Assembly: GCF_004123195.1 (NCBI RefSeq)
Contig: NZ_SDLI01000011.1
Location: 62,001-126,000 of the forward strand
Source of the DNA: Ammoniphilus sp. CFH 90114
GTDB taxonomy: Bacteria > Bacillota > Bacilli > Aneurinibacillales > RAOX-1
DNA: 64,000 bases
Direction of reading: 5' to 3'
The translations under genes and the position numbers were made by a program. Shown one piece after another: positions 55,194 through 64,000 of this stretch (within the stretch, counting starts at the first letter, position 1; every line of letters starts with the position of its first letter). The notes below the pieces were generated by a model. That model was not told the origin of the DNA. It saw only the letters and a program-made list of their open reading frames with translations, and made no database searches.

Positions 55194-55216
55194 AGCACAG
55201 CCTTTGGCTGTGCTTC
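55192..55216. terminator. Bidirectional terminator between the GT2 fusion and chitinase
   Basis: There is a perfect 11-bp stem GAAGCACAGCC / GGCTGTGCTTC with a 3-base loop. It overlaps both stop codons (55193 and 55215). Confidence 0.85.
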
Positions 55217-56453
55217 ATTCTTTACTTTGATCTAGATGTTTAACCATTTCTTTAACCAGATCACCTTCACGGTCAGCAGATAATTCCCAGAAAACAGCCC
55301 CACCTAATTGATTGGATTTGATATACTCTGCCTTATAAAATATAGACTCCGCATTCTCGTAACTGATAAATATTTTCGTTCCTGGATGATAAGCGTACGC
55401 CGCTTTTGCTCCTTCACTCCAATATTGGTTGTACTTTAACTTTTGCAAGAAACGTTCCTTAATATCCGTATAATCAAAGATACCAGTATAATCCTTGTAT
55501 TGGTCCCAAGTCCCCTTTGGCGTCTCCAAAGAATTAAATAGTTGATACTCTCCATTCTTATCCATGCCCACTCCACCATAGCTCCGACCATACAACGGTA
55601 TACCAAGTACAAGTTTATGTTTTGGTATTCCTCCATCCAAATATTCATTTACCACACGGTCAATATAATGAGAGTCCGCCTTAGGTGCCCGCTTATCATA
55701 GTACAGAGGTGCAATGTGTCCCGTTATAGATGAGAATTGCGCTCCATTGTAGTCGTATGCCATCATATTAAAAAAGTCGACAAAATCACTCACGGCCTTT
55801 CCATCGATATAAAGGGCATGCGAGATTCCTGGTCCGATCGAAGCAGTTAATAGGTAGTCTGCCTTTTGCGTATCCAATTGTTTTCGGAGCTCCTTCATCA
55901 GCATGGTAAAATGGACTTTTTCCTCATCGGAGCTCGGAAACTCCCAATCAATGTCCACTCCATCAAACTGCCAATGCCTTAGAAATGTAACTACACTTGC
56001 TGCAAATCCTTTTCTGCCTTCCTCTGTTTGGGCTAGCTTAGCAAACTCTTGTGTTTGCTCGACACTTGCACCCCCAATCGATATCATGATTTTAAGTTCA
56101 GGATAGACTTCTTTAAGCTTTAGTAATTCAAAATAATTGCCGTTGCGACATTGTTGATCTGGCAGATTAACATCCCAGCAGCTGGGTTTATCTCCAACCC
56201 CCATTCTAACATCTGCCCAAGGATCAGCCAGAGTCACTTTTCCTCCTTTTATCTTGGCAAAGGCATAGTTTAAATGTGTGAGTTTATCAAGAATCTTTAT
56301 ATCAGCTATCTGAAACTTTCTATTATATACTGCCCATGAGGGGTAATAACCAATAATCCTATACTCAAAAGGATCAGAGATGGCTCTTGCGGAGGGCAAA
56401 ACTCCTTGCAAAGCAAAAAGAAGGAGAAATAGGTATATAATAGATTTACGCAT
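55215..56453 (-). CDS. Exported GH18 chitinase
   Basis: The 412-residue protein has a signal peptide (IIYLFLLLFALQGVLPSARA) and a complete GH18 barrel: YYPSWAVYNR at strand 1, LKIMISIGG, the catalytic DGVDIDWE with Glu171, MAYDYNG and an IPLYGRSYGG strand. It should hydrolyse beta-1,4-N-acetylglucosamine polymers outside the cell. There is no separate chitin-binding domain. It could digest chitin as food or trim wall glycans. Confidence 0.93.
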   Translation of the reverse strand: MRKSIIYLFLLLFALQGVLPSARAISDPFEYRIIGYYPSWAVYNRKFQIADIKILDKLTHLNYAFAKIKGGKVTLADPWADVRMGVGDKPSCWDVNLPDQQCRNGNYFELLKLKEVYPELKIMISIGGASVEQTQEFAKLAQTEEGRKGFAASVVTFLRHWQFDGVDIDWEFPSSDEEKVHFTMLMKELRKQLDTQKADYLLTASIGPGISHALYIDGKAVSDFVDFFNMMAYDYNGAQFSSITGHIAPLYYDKRAPKADSHYIDRVVNEYLDGGIPKHKLVLGIPLYGRSYGGVGMDKNGEYQLFNSLETPKGTWDQYKDYTGIFDYTDIKERFLQKLKYNQYWSEGAKAAYAYHPGTKIFISYENAESIFYKAEYIKSNQLGGAVFWELSADREGDLVKEMVKHLDQSKE

Positions 56454-56520
56454 CTTAACCCACTCCCTTTAGAGTTTGGACGGAACCATTTTATGCCTAT
56501 TCCCCTAACAATAGAACGAG

Positions 56521-56550
56521 AAAGACCTGATCCAAAAAGATCAGGTCTTT
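56521..56550. terminator. Bidirectional terminator after M14 carboxypeptidase gene
   Basis: There is a perfect 12-bp stem AAAGACCTGATC / GATCAGGTCTTT around CAAAAA. Confidence 0.85.
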
Positions 56551-56558
56551 CTTCTTTC

Positions 56559-57641
56559 TTACTCGTTATCGTCTTCCCCTTCTTCGCCCTCTTCACCTGG
56601 AAGGTTTTTTTGGAACGGAAGAGTATCCCAAAAGCTTGTATCCATATCATTAATCGATCCGTCTGCAATAGATCTTACGGCTGCATCAAGCGTTACAATC
56701 GTTTGCTGAATCAAATACCCATTACTCTTCTGGCCGAGCACATAGGACTCATAGTAGTGATCCGACATTCCTCTCATTTCGAAGAGAAGGGTAGAGATAT
56801 CGTATTTCTCAGCAATGCCATTACGGCCGATATTTAACCCCGTTCCCCCATTGTATTTCCCAATCAGTCCCCAGCCTTTATCACTAATGGCATTGTAGAC
56901 AACGGCTCCTAGCTTTTTGGAGTTCTCTACGACTCCGGGATCAACATCACCGTTTGTAGGGTATAGAATAGATCCAGAAACTAACTTCCCATCTATGCCG
57001 CTTCTAGTACCTTGATGATGAAGGTCGATTAAGTAATCAATCTTATACTTTTCAAGCACATTTTCGTGTAAAGCCTTGGCTTCCGGTTGCATGTTGACAG
57101 GTTCCTTATCATGCTCACGATTCAAGTCAAAATTATTAGCATTGGCACGCGTGAGGTGACGCCCGCCATCGGCCACATAATCATCTAAAGAGAAGTTTAC
57201 ATCGCCCATCGCTCCATCCGCATTCAACATCGGAACGACGATAACATTTACATTGTCTAATACTTCCTTAGTCTTAGCTGTTCCTAGATGCTTAATGAAT
57301 TCAAGGGCGCCTTCAGTAGTTAACTGCTCATTCCCATGTTGTTGAGTCAAGAATAAAATCGTAGGATTATTCTCATCCTTTATAAACTTGGCAACGTAAA
57401 TATCTCTACCTTTAACCGTTTGTCCAATAACCTCAAGCTCCATATGATCTTGCTTGGCTTCTTGCTTTTTCAAATAATCTACCATGGAATCATAGGTGTG
57501 AAGGATACTTGTTTGAATTGACTCGTTCCCATTATAGTTTGGTCCGTTTCCTACAGCACCCGCAGGCAGAGCTGTACTAACCAAACCTCCTAGTGCTAGG
57601 GTACTTGCTAGAGATAAAGCTAATAACTTCTTTCTCATCAT
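56559..57641 (-). CDS. Exported M14-family zinc carboxypeptidase
   Basis: The 360-residue protein has a signal peptide (LLALSLASTLALGGLVSTAL) and the M14 zinc site QQHGNEQ (His102, Glu105) with the third ligand His208 in DLHHQGTRS. NFDLNREHD holds the Asn-Arg substrate site, and LFEMRG gives the probable catalytic Glu. It cuts C-terminal residues from peptides or gamma-D-Glu-diamino acid bonds, outside the cell. It ends in an acidic Glu/Asp tail. GGGAGG lies before the tandem ATGs. Confidence 0.9.
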   Translation of the reverse strand: MMRKKLLALSLASTLALGGLVSTALPAGAVGNGPNYNGNESIQTSILHTYDSMVDYLKKQEAKQDHMELEVIGQTVKGRDIYVAKFIKDENNPTILFLTQQHGNEQLTTEGALEFIKHLGTAKTKEVLDNVNVIVVPMLNADGAMGDVNFSLDDYVADGGRHLTRANANNFDLNREHDKEPVNMQPEAKALHENVLEKYKIDYLIDLHHQGTRSGIDGKLVSGSILYPTNGDVDPGVVENSKKLGAVVYNAISDKGWGLIGKYNGGTGLNIGRNGIAEKYDISTLLFEMRGMSDHYYESYVLGQKSNGYLIQQTIVTLDAAVRSIADGSINDMDTSFWDTLPFQKNLPGEEGEEGEDDNE

Positions 57642-57823
57642 CTGTATCCTCCCAAAGATTCTATTTTGTATTTATAGGTGAAAATCCCAACAAATCCAAT
57701 ATATAACATATTTCTTGGGTTTACTATGGGTGGCTTGTCCTAATCTTTCGCTAAAAAGAACATGTAAAAGGTAGCGTTTACATTTTAGTTCGCTGATACT
57801 TAATGCCTATTTTTCAAACCATA

Positions 57824-57861
57824 TTAAAAAGACTAACCCAGATTGAAAACCAGGTTAGTCT
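57824..57861 (-). terminator. Rho-independent terminator after the DD-peptidase gene
   Basis: The minus strand reads AGACTAACC, a loop, and GGTTAGTCT, followed by TTTTTAAT. Confidence 0.8.
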
Positions 57862-57867
57862 GTTATA

Positions 57868-60777
57868 TTACGCCGCTTCTAGCTCTTCCCCCATTTCAAC
57901 TTCTAGCCCTTGAGACTGGTAAGAAACTAAAGTAAGCATAATCGCATCTTGAAGATCGGTCATCGCCTTATCATTTTCTGCATAACCATTCATGATGATG
58001 GAGAAAGCTAGCCTCTCCCCTTGCTCCGTTGTTACGTAACCAGACAGGGAACGAACTCCACGTAGGGAACCGGTTTTGGCTATCACCTTTCCTTCCGCCG
58101 GCGTTCCGATTAATCGACTTTTTAACGTGCCGTCCATCCCTGCAATAGGAAGGGTAGAACGGAACACCTCATCCTGAGCAAGAACTTCGAGCACACTATG
58201 AACTTGTCGTGGTGAAATGATATCATAACGTGTAAGCCCAGAGCCATCTCTTAACAAATAGTTTGTATTGAGTCCATCCTCTTTTAGAGTGTCGGTGACG
58301 ACTTCAATTCCTTTCGCTATCGTTCCTGCTCCTTTTAACTCTGCACCTAATGTCTTCGTGATCATTTCTGCATAATAATTATCACTGACTTTATTAAGAT
58401 ACGTCACAATCTCCTTCAAAGAAGTAGAATGGAATTCCTCTAGTTTCAAGGCATCTGCTGGAGTAGCTGCCAGCTCAACTTGATACTTCGGATGTAGTTT
58501 TATTCCTGCTGCTAACAGCTTCTCAGCCAACACGGTCCCCGTATAAAGGGCTGGCTCATGGACGGGAACGCGATTGTAATCAACATCCGCAGAAACAGGA
58601 AGATTTCCACTCACCTTGATTACATTTTGACCACGAACCTTTTCAACCTTAAAGGTATTCTTCTCATTCGCAGCCACCGTTTTGGCCTCATTTAGAACTT
58701 GAACATATTGGGTTGCAGGAGTCAGCGTTAATTCAACCGCTTGTCCTGCCTTCTTTGCAGGCTTGTAATCTAAACGAACCGTTCCACGGTTTAGCCCAAG
58801 AGCACTAATTTGGGGATTGTAATCATAACTTTCATTATCCCAAGTCCAACCATCTGGGTAACGCTTATTATCAAAATAGGTGTCATCCATTAAGATATTT
58901 CCGTTTATCCGCTTAATTCCTTTAGCCTTCAGGGCCTCCACGATGGATTCAATGGAAACGCCGTCTTGTACTTTCAAGCTGTCTTCGGTATGCAGGGACG
59001 GGTCTCCATATCCCTTAATCACAATGTCTCCTTCCAACACACCACCTGAATTAATCGGTGCCGTTGTATAGACTTCTGTCTTAAATCGATAATCTGCTCC
59101 AAGTTTACGAAGCGCCGTGCTGCTCGTTAAAATCTTAACATTGGAGGCTGGCGTCATAAGCTTATCGGCATGTTTGGCAAACAATACTTGATCTTGATCC
59201 AATGACTTTACGATGATTCCCGTTGTTACCCCTTTAACACTAGCGTCCTGCAATAAAGAGTTCAAGACATCATCAAGCGCATAAGCTTCCGATACCCACT
59301 CGATAGGAGCAGGAGTTCCTGGTTCTGATGCCAACGTCACGACGACATTGTTCTGGAATGTTGTTGCATTGGTAGAAGTGTGAATCCCATTTAATAAAAT
59401 GGAAAAGATCAATTGATCCCCATTAGCCGCTGTGACATAACCAGACAAACCATTTACCCCGGTAAATGAACCCGTCTTAGCATTAGCATTGCCTTGAGCT
59501 GGAGTGTCCTTCATTCGAGAAGCTAAAGTACCGTCGACTCCAGCAATCGGGAAGGATTCTTTCAAAACGGTACCCCAGCTTTGCTTGCTGGCATAGTCAA
59601 GGAGTGTCACCATTTGACTAGTCGTAATTAGGTTAAAGCGGGAAAGACCTGAACCGTCTGCCTGACGGAAATCCGTGTTAACCCCTGCCTTACTCATGAA
59701 CTCAGATACTACCTTTAATCCTGCTTCGGTACTACCTTCTTTTTGAATCTCTGCCCCTAAAGTCTTAAGAAATAATTCTGCATATAGATTATCACTATTC
59801 TTATTTAAATTGGCTGTGAGCTCATCTAATGGTGCAGACCTATGTGTCTCAACAAGCCTGCTATTCTTTTGATCTACTGTCCCTTTCACCACTTCCGTTT
59901 TAGGATGAAGAGTGATCCCTTTGCCCAACAATTGATGCTTAAGTACATTTCCTGCGAATAAGGCAGGATCCTCCATCGTTCGATTAACAACATATTCCGT
60001 TGATCTATTTCCCATCGCCCCTTTGAATACAATCGTATTCTGGGCAAGAGGACGCTCTGCGGTTATACTTCGTGTGGTTGCATCCGTGATCACAACATCA
60101 TTCTGGATGTTCATATAGTCATTCTTCGGTGTCATCGCAACGGTTGGCTTCTCTCCAACTGGCTGGTCAGCCGTTACCCTGTAATTGATAACATTGCGGT
60201 TTAACGTGACCGCACTATGCTGGGCACTGTAATCGTAGGCTTCATCATCCCACATCCATGCCGCGCCAAGTCGAACTGAATCAAAGTAGGATTCATCCAT
60301 TACAATATTCCCATGGATCTCCTCGATCCCTTGATCGGCTAGCTTGTCCACTAGCTTCTGCATATCATCCGATGTAAAGGATGGATCCCCGTACCCTTTA
60401 AGGATGACGTCCCCTTTCAATACACCCTCATCTGTAATTCGACCGTTTGTGTAGATGTCCGTTTTATACGTATAATCTACACCTAATTGATCAAGAGCTG
60501 CCGCAGATACCCACACCTTCATGTTCGAGGCTGGCACATAAGGCACATCCTGATTATATTGATAAACATACTCCTGAGTGGTTTGATTATAAACCGACAA
60601 GCCAATATGTATTCCTTTACTGCTCTCAACCTTCTCCAAATCATAAACCAACTTCTCTAACTGGGCCGGAAGGCCCTGCCAATTGCTTCTCTCCGCCAAT
60701 GCCATTCCAGGGACAGCAGCCTGGATGAGCACCATAAGCGCAAGAATAAACGGGAAGAGAACGAAATGTCTTCTCAT
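57868..60777 (-). CDS. Tandem-duplicated S13 D-Ala-D-Ala carboxypeptidase/endopeptidase (PBP4/DacB type)
   Basis: The protein has about 969 residues, twice the usual length. After a signal peptide (MRRHFVLFPFILALMVLIQAAV) come two complete S13 units. Unit 1 (about 33-485) has SxxK Ser84-Lys87 (ASNMK), SDN 328-330 and KTG 434-436. Unit 2 (about 500-965) has Ser545-Lys548 (ASNVK), SDN 798-800 and KTG 901-903. Both active sites look intact. The enzyme would trim or open peptidoglycan cross-links at the cell surface. The start at 60777 follows AGGAGG at a rather long 12 bases. An upstream ATG at 60831 is less likely. Confidence 0.92.
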   Translation of the reverse strand: MRRHFVLFPFILALMVLIQAAVPGMALAERSNWQGLPAQLEKLVYDLEKVESSKGIHIGLSVYNQTTQEYVYQYNQDVPYVPASNMKVWVSAAALDQLGVDYTYKTDIYTNGRITDEGVLKGDVILKGYGDPSFTSDDMQKLVDKLADQGIEEIHGNIVMDESYFDSVRLGAAWMWDDEAYDYSAQHSAVTLNRNVINYRVTADQPVGEKPTVAMTPKNDYMNIQNDVVITDATTRSITAERPLAQNTIVFKGAMGNRSTEYVVNRTMEDPALFAGNVLKHQLLGKGITLHPKTEVVKGTVDQKNSRLVETHRSAPLDELTANLNKNSDNLYAELFLKTLGAEIQKEGSTEAGLKVVSEFMSKAGVNTDFRQADGSGLSRFNLITTSQMVTLLDYASKQSWGTVLKESFPIAGVDGTLASRMKDTPAQGNANAKTGSFTGVNGLSGYVTAANGDQLIFSILLNGIHTSTNATTFQNNVVVTLASEPGTPAPIEWVSEAYALDDVLNSLLQDASVKGVTTGIIVKSLDQDQVLFAKHADKLMTPASNVKILTSSTALRKLGADYRFKTEVYTTAPINSGGVLEGDIVIKGYGDPSLHTEDSLKVQDGVSIESIVEALKAKGIKRINGNILMDDTYFDNKRYPDGWTWDNESYDYNPQISALGLNRGTVRLDYKPAKKAGQAVELTLTPATQYVQVLNEAKTVAANEKNTFKVEKVRGQNVIKVSGNLPVSADVDYNRVPVHEPALYTGTVLAEKLLAAGIKLHPKYQVELAATPADALKLEEFHSTSLKEIVTYLNKVSDNYYAEMITKTLGAELKGAGTIAKGIEVVTDTLKEDGLNTNYLLRDGSGLTRYDIISPRQVHSVLEVLAQDEVFRSTLPIAGMDGTLKSRLIGTPAEGKVIAKTGSLRGVRSLSGYVTTEQGERLAFSIIMNGYAENDKAMTDLQDAIMLTLVSYQSQGLEVEMGEELEAA

Positions 60778-61088
60778 CTTTCTTATAAACCTCCTCGTAG
60801 TAGTATGAATATGAAAGGACGAATCTACCAATTCCAGAAAATAAAATAAAAATTCCCTTTATTCAATAGATTCTTAGTAAATCTAACACAACCTACGTAT
60901 ATGGAAAATGGTACCTGTGAATCATGTTTATTCTAGGGCAAAAGGATGAGAAGGTAAGAGAGCTCATTACAGCCTCTTAGATAAAAAAATAAAACCCGAC
61001 TTTCCTTTGCGAAGGAATTTCGGGTTTATTTTAAGGCATTACTATTTAACTAGTGTAAAATTAAGTTCTTTTACACCATCTATTGAGT
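60778..61088. other. 311-bp gene-free stretch
   Basis: It holds the promoter region of the tandem DD-peptidase gene (minus), a terminator at 60980-61034 and a small inverted repeat GTGTAAAA / TTTTACAC near 61053-61075. No plausible reading frame with a ribosome-binding site was found. Confidence 0.6.
60980..61034 (-). terminator. Rho-independent terminator after the Fe-type ABC operon
   Basis: The minus strand reads AAACCCGA..TTCCTT-CGC-AAAGGAA..TCGGGTTT followed by TATTTTTTTA. It ends the three-gene ABC importer unit. Confidence 0.85.
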
Positions 61089-62129
61089 TCATGATGTTTG
61101 CATAACCAAGACCACTTCGTCTCTCATCCGAAACGGCTTATGAATCGATCCATGGACCTCCACCTGCTGTGAACCCGTATCGACGGTATAGTAAATTTCT
61201 TTCCCTTGATATTGAAGATTGATGATCGTCCCGCGAATTCCTGGCCCCACCCGCTCCATTCCAAATTGTTCAGGACGAACGGGATAAACCTGCTGCTTAC
61301 GGAAGGCATCTGGGACGCTTGGACGAGTCCACTCTACCTCTCCCCTCGTTGCCTCTGGGCGAAAACGATTCCCCTCCCATTGACCTGCAATGAGATTGGC
61401 TTTTCCAACAAAGGTCGATACGAAGATCGTTTGTGGATTCTCATAGATCTCTTGTGGGGTACCGATCTGTTCCACACACCCATCCTTCATGACGACAATC
61501 CGATCAGCCATCGCCAGCGCTTCTCCCTGATCATGGGTGACATAGATGATTCCCGCCTTGGTTAATCGGTGCAGCTCTTGGATTTCCCTTCTCATCTCTA
61601 AACGCAATTCCACATCCAAGCTGCTCAACGGTTCATCCATGAGAAGCATAGAAGGTTTCGGAGCGATCGCTCTAGCAAGGGATACCCTTTGTTTTTGCCC
61701 ACCAGAGAGCTCGCTTGGCATACGGTTCGCTAAGTGTTTCAATCCGACCATATTAAGAACTTCCTCGACCCTCTCGTTCTTACGGGCTCTTAGCTCTTGG
61801 GGTACGTCCTTATGGTGAAGTAAGGGAAACTCCACCTGCTCTTTCACCTTCATATGCGGCCAGAGAGCGAAGGATTGAAATACCATCCCAATATTGCGTT
61901 TCTCTGGAGGAAGTGCATAATCAGGTGTTCCTACCCGTTGTCCATTCATATGGATTTCACCTGTAGTAGGGGAGTCAAATCCAGCTAACATACGCAGCAA
62001 GGTCGTCTTCCCACATCCCGACGGACCGAGGATGGCGATAAATTCGCAAGGATGAAACGTAAGATGGATAGATTTCAAGGCTTCGTAGTCTCCAAATCTC
62101 TTACTCACCTCTATTAACTGTGTACTCAT
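61089..62129 (-). CDS. ABC transporter ATPase, iron(III)/Fbp type
   Basis: The 346-residue protein has Walker A GPSGCGKTT, Q-loop VFQSFALWPHM, signature LSGGQKQRVSLARAI, Walker B MLLMDEPLSSLD and a C-terminal TOBE-like region. This is the CUT1/PotA/FbpC class. The ATG at 62129 overlaps the permease stop as ATGA, which shows tight translational coupling. The substrate is probably Fe(III) or a polyamine/phosphonate-like small molecule. The two-unit permease favours Fe(III). Confidence 0.9.
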   Translation of the reverse strand: MSTQLIEVSKRFGDYEALKSIHLTFHPCEFIAILGPSGCGKTTLLRMLAGFDSPTTGEIHMNGQRVGTPDYALPPEKRNIGMVFQSFALWPHMKVKEQVEFPLLHHKDVPQELRARKNERVEEVLNMVGLKHLANRMPSELSGGQKQRVSLARAIAPKPSMLLMDEPLSSLDVELRLEMRREIQELHRLTKAGIIYVTHDQGEALAMADRIVVMKDGCVEQIGTPQEIYENPQTIFVSTFVGKANLIAGQWEGNRFRPEATRGEVEWTRPSVPDAFRKQQVYPVRPEQFGMERVGPGIRGTIINLQYQGKEIYYTVDTGSQQVEVHGSIHKPFRMRDEVVLVMQTS

Positions 62130-63871
62130 GAACGAACTCCCTTTCTCTTCCACTGCTTCTGCAACCCATATATAAGGATCATGCCGACAAAGATACCCAT
62201 CACAATTAAACTAGACAGCGCGGTTGAATATGTCGTAGCCCCTGCCTGTTCAAAATTGAAAATCACTACGCCAACTGTTTCCGATCCACTCGACCACAAG
62301 AGAGAAGATACGGTTAATTCCGTGAAGGCAGTGAGTAACACGAGAAAAGCACCACTTAACATCCCAGGAAGCAGTAACGGAAGAAGGACATAATACCACT
62401 TCACTACACCCTGGGCTCCACACACGCTTGCCGCTTCTTCCATGGAAGGATCTACTTGCATCATGGCGGTGATGCTTCCCCGTACTTGCAAGATCATAAA
62501 CCTAGAAATATAAGCGATCACAAGGATACTCACGGTCCCATAAAGCCCTGGATTCCATCCCGGAATGGGTTCCATCCAAGTAAAGATCATGGCTAAAGCA
62601 AACACAACACCCGGCAGAGCATAAGGAAGACCTACTGCGAGTTCCATCGCCTTAGTCCAGAACGATGGTTTGCGAGTACGAAAGTAAGCAATCGCTGTTC
62701 CTGCTATCAAACAAACTCCCATCGTGACCAAAGCAAGAACCAAACTGTTTACCAACGCATTCTGCACTTTAGGACTGTCCATCAAGATGAAGCGATAGTT
62801 TTTCCAGGTCAGATTCTGCCAGTTCCAATCTAATCCATAAGCACGAACAAAAGAGGATAAGAACATGGAGAGTAAAGGAACAAAGATCAGGACAAGCAAG
62901 CTTCCATAAACACTAAATTCCGTAATCCTGCGAAATGTCCCCAGTGAGAATCGAGGCTGATCATCCTCTTGAACGGTTTCTAATCGCTTGCTGTTACGTA
63001 GCAAGAGCCATTGAATTCCTGTTCCAATCAGTGCTACAACCCCTAGTAACACGGATAAGGTAGCTCCCCTTGCAAAAGCCGATGGTCCAAAACCGATAAT
63101 CTCTTCATATATCGCGGTACTCAGAACACGAATATCTGCAGGAATACCCAAGAACGCGGGGATACCAAAATTGTCTAAACTAGCAAGAAAAGCTAGTAAG
63201 CCTCCACTTGCAATTCCGGGTAGAGCAAGAGGCAAGGTCATTTTTCGAAAAGCCGTCGCACGACCAGCGCCAGCCATCCGGCAGGCCCATTCTAGATCTC
63301 TAGGAATCTTCTTCAATACACTTACCGTCAGCATAAACACAAGAGGAAAATGATGAATGCCCATCACGAAAATAATGCCGGAGAAACTATACATATTCCA
63401 AGGCTTCCAATCCCCAGGGAGACTGGATAATCCTTGGGCTAAGAGCCCGTTTGGACTCATCAATTGAGTCCAGGATAACGTCGCTACATAAGACGGAATA
63501 ATGAAAGAAAGCATAATGAGCATCGTGATGATTTTTTTCCCACGAATATCACTGTAGGCCACTAACCAAGCCGTAAAAACCCCTAACACCACCGAAAGCA
63601 GGGTAGATCCACCCACGATATAGAGCGTATTTTGAATGGTTTTCCATGTTTTAGCCTGTTGTAGGACGTGTGTATAATTGGCCATGGACAAACCCGCTTC
63701 TGAAGTAAAGCTGAGATACAGCAATTTCATGATCGGTAGGATAAAGAAGATGAGTATCAGAAGAAAACCAGCAGCCATTCCCCACTTCTTTTTCCATTCC
63801 AAAGCAAGGGAAGGAAGGGAGAAGCGAACTCGCTTCCCCAACCTCACTCGTTCTGTTAGCAAGTGAAACAT
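62126..63871 (-). CDS. ABC transporter permease, iron(III)/FbpB type (two fused units)
   Basis: The protein has about 581 residues, with about 12 membrane segments and two EAA loops (EWACRMAGAGRATAFRKMTLP and EEAASVCGAQGVVKWYYVLLP). This is the duplicated architecture of FbpB-like permeases. The ATG at 63871 follows GGGGG. It lies 17 bp after the binding-protein stop. Confidence 0.9.
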   Translation of the reverse strand: MFHLLTERVRLGKRVRFSLPSLALEWKKKWGMAAGFLLILIFFILPIMKLLYLSFTSEAGLSMANYTHVLQQAKTWKTIQNTLYIVGGSTLLSVVLGVFTAWLVAYSDIRGKKIITMLIMLSFIIPSYVATLSWTQLMSPNGLLAQGLSSLPGDWKPWNMYSFSGIIFVMGIHHFPLVFMLTVSVLKKIPRDLEWACRMAGAGRATAFRKMTLPLALPGIASGGLLAFLASLDNFGIPAFLGIPADIRVLSTAIYEEIIGFGPSAFARGATLSVLLGVVALIGTGIQWLLLRNSKRLETVQEDDQPRFSLGTFRRITEFSVYGSLLVLIFVPLLSMFLSSFVRAYGLDWNWQNLTWKNYRFILMDSPKVQNALVNSLVLALVTMGVCLIAGTAIAYFRTRKPSFWTKAMELAVGLPYALPGVVFALAMIFTWMEPIPGWNPGLYGTVSILVIAYISRFMILQVRGSITAMMQVDPSMEEAASVCGAQGVVKWYYVLLPLLLPGMLSGAFLVLLTAFTELTVSSLLWSSGSETVGVVIFNFEQAGATTYSTALSSLIVMGIFVGMILIYGLQKQWKRKGVRS

Positions 63872-63888
63872 TTCGTTTTCCCCCAACC

Positions 63889-64000
63889 CTACTGTTCAAA
63901 AACTTTGGTAAATTCCTGTTTATCTGCATCTCTGCTTTGATATAACTCGGCAATGTTGCCTTCTAGCACCTTGATTTCATTGATACTCTTTAAGCCTTCT
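63889..64000 (-). CDS. ABC substrate-binding protein, C-terminal end only
   Basis: A reading frame enters from the right edge and ends at TAG (63889-63891), giving 36 residues (GLKSINEIKVLEG ... QEFTKVFEQ). The ending and the position just before an Fbp-type permease fit the tail of a Fe(III)-type binding protein. The rest is outside the window. Confidence 0.65.
   Translation of the reverse strand, partial: EGLKSINEIKVLEGNIAELYQSRDADKQEFTKVFEQ

Overview
The window looks like the chromosome of a low-to-moderate GC, Gram-positive, spore-former-like bacterium of the order Bacillales, probably near Paenibacillaceae, Aneurinibacillus or Ammoniphilus. The grounds are strong GGAGG ribosome-binding sites, many short Rho-independent terminators, Bacillus-type lipoprotein signals, S-layer homology (SLH) modules, 'stalk' (copper amine oxidase N-terminal-like) domains and a large number of exported hydrolases. 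The assignment is inference. There are no rRNA, tRNA, CRISPR, phage or insertion-sequence genes.

Layout. 1-7.8 kb (minus): a MalT/BTAD-type giant regulator cut by the left edge, a LivK-like binding lipoprotein with an acyl-CoA ligase, a stalk/PepSY-like exported protein and a GDSL esterase. 8-11.8 kb (plus): an NlpC/P60 endopeptidase, a YmaF-like His-rich protein and an exported oligoendopeptidase F with a C-terminal stalk domain. 11.8-23.7 kb (minus) is the most unusual part. It is a five-gene array: TAXI-type TRAP binding protein, fused TRAP permease, a 1370-residue gamma-glutamyltransferase (GGT) with cohesin and dockerin-like modules, an SLH-anchored cohesin protein, and a second GGT with cohesin and dockerin modules. 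A LysR regulator and a DapB-like dehydrogenase are divergent from it. 26-33.5 kb: a chemoreceptor, a TIM-barrel-like exported protein behind a riboswitch-like leader, a frame-broken M14 peptidase, three unlisted micro-ORFs and a Pmp3 protein. 33.6-42.7 kb: a two-component system, then a dipeptide ABC operon ending in a YtcJ-like amidohydrolase. 42.8-51.6 kb: a Met-rich exported protein, a NERD protein, then an AbgT transporter with two M20 amidohydrolases and a PucR/CdaR regulator. 51.7-60.8 kb: cell-envelope enzymes (a GH18-like/NodB-like/GT2 fusion with damaged hydrolase motifs, a GH18 chitinase, an M14 carboxypeptidase and a tandem-duplicated S13 DD-peptidase). 61-64 kb: an Fe(III)-type ABC importer, cut by the right edge.

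How it may work together (inference). Much of the window serves scavenging of peptides, gamma-glutamyl compounds and N-acyl amino acids at the cell surface. The proposed new system is a cellulosome-like but non-cellulolytic assembly. In it, GGT enzymes are tied by cohesin-dockerin pairing to an SLH protein on the cell wall, next to a TRAP-TAXI transporter that would take up the released glutamate or a related acid. A repeated dyad near lysR and in front of the large GGT gene suggests that LysR controls the locus.
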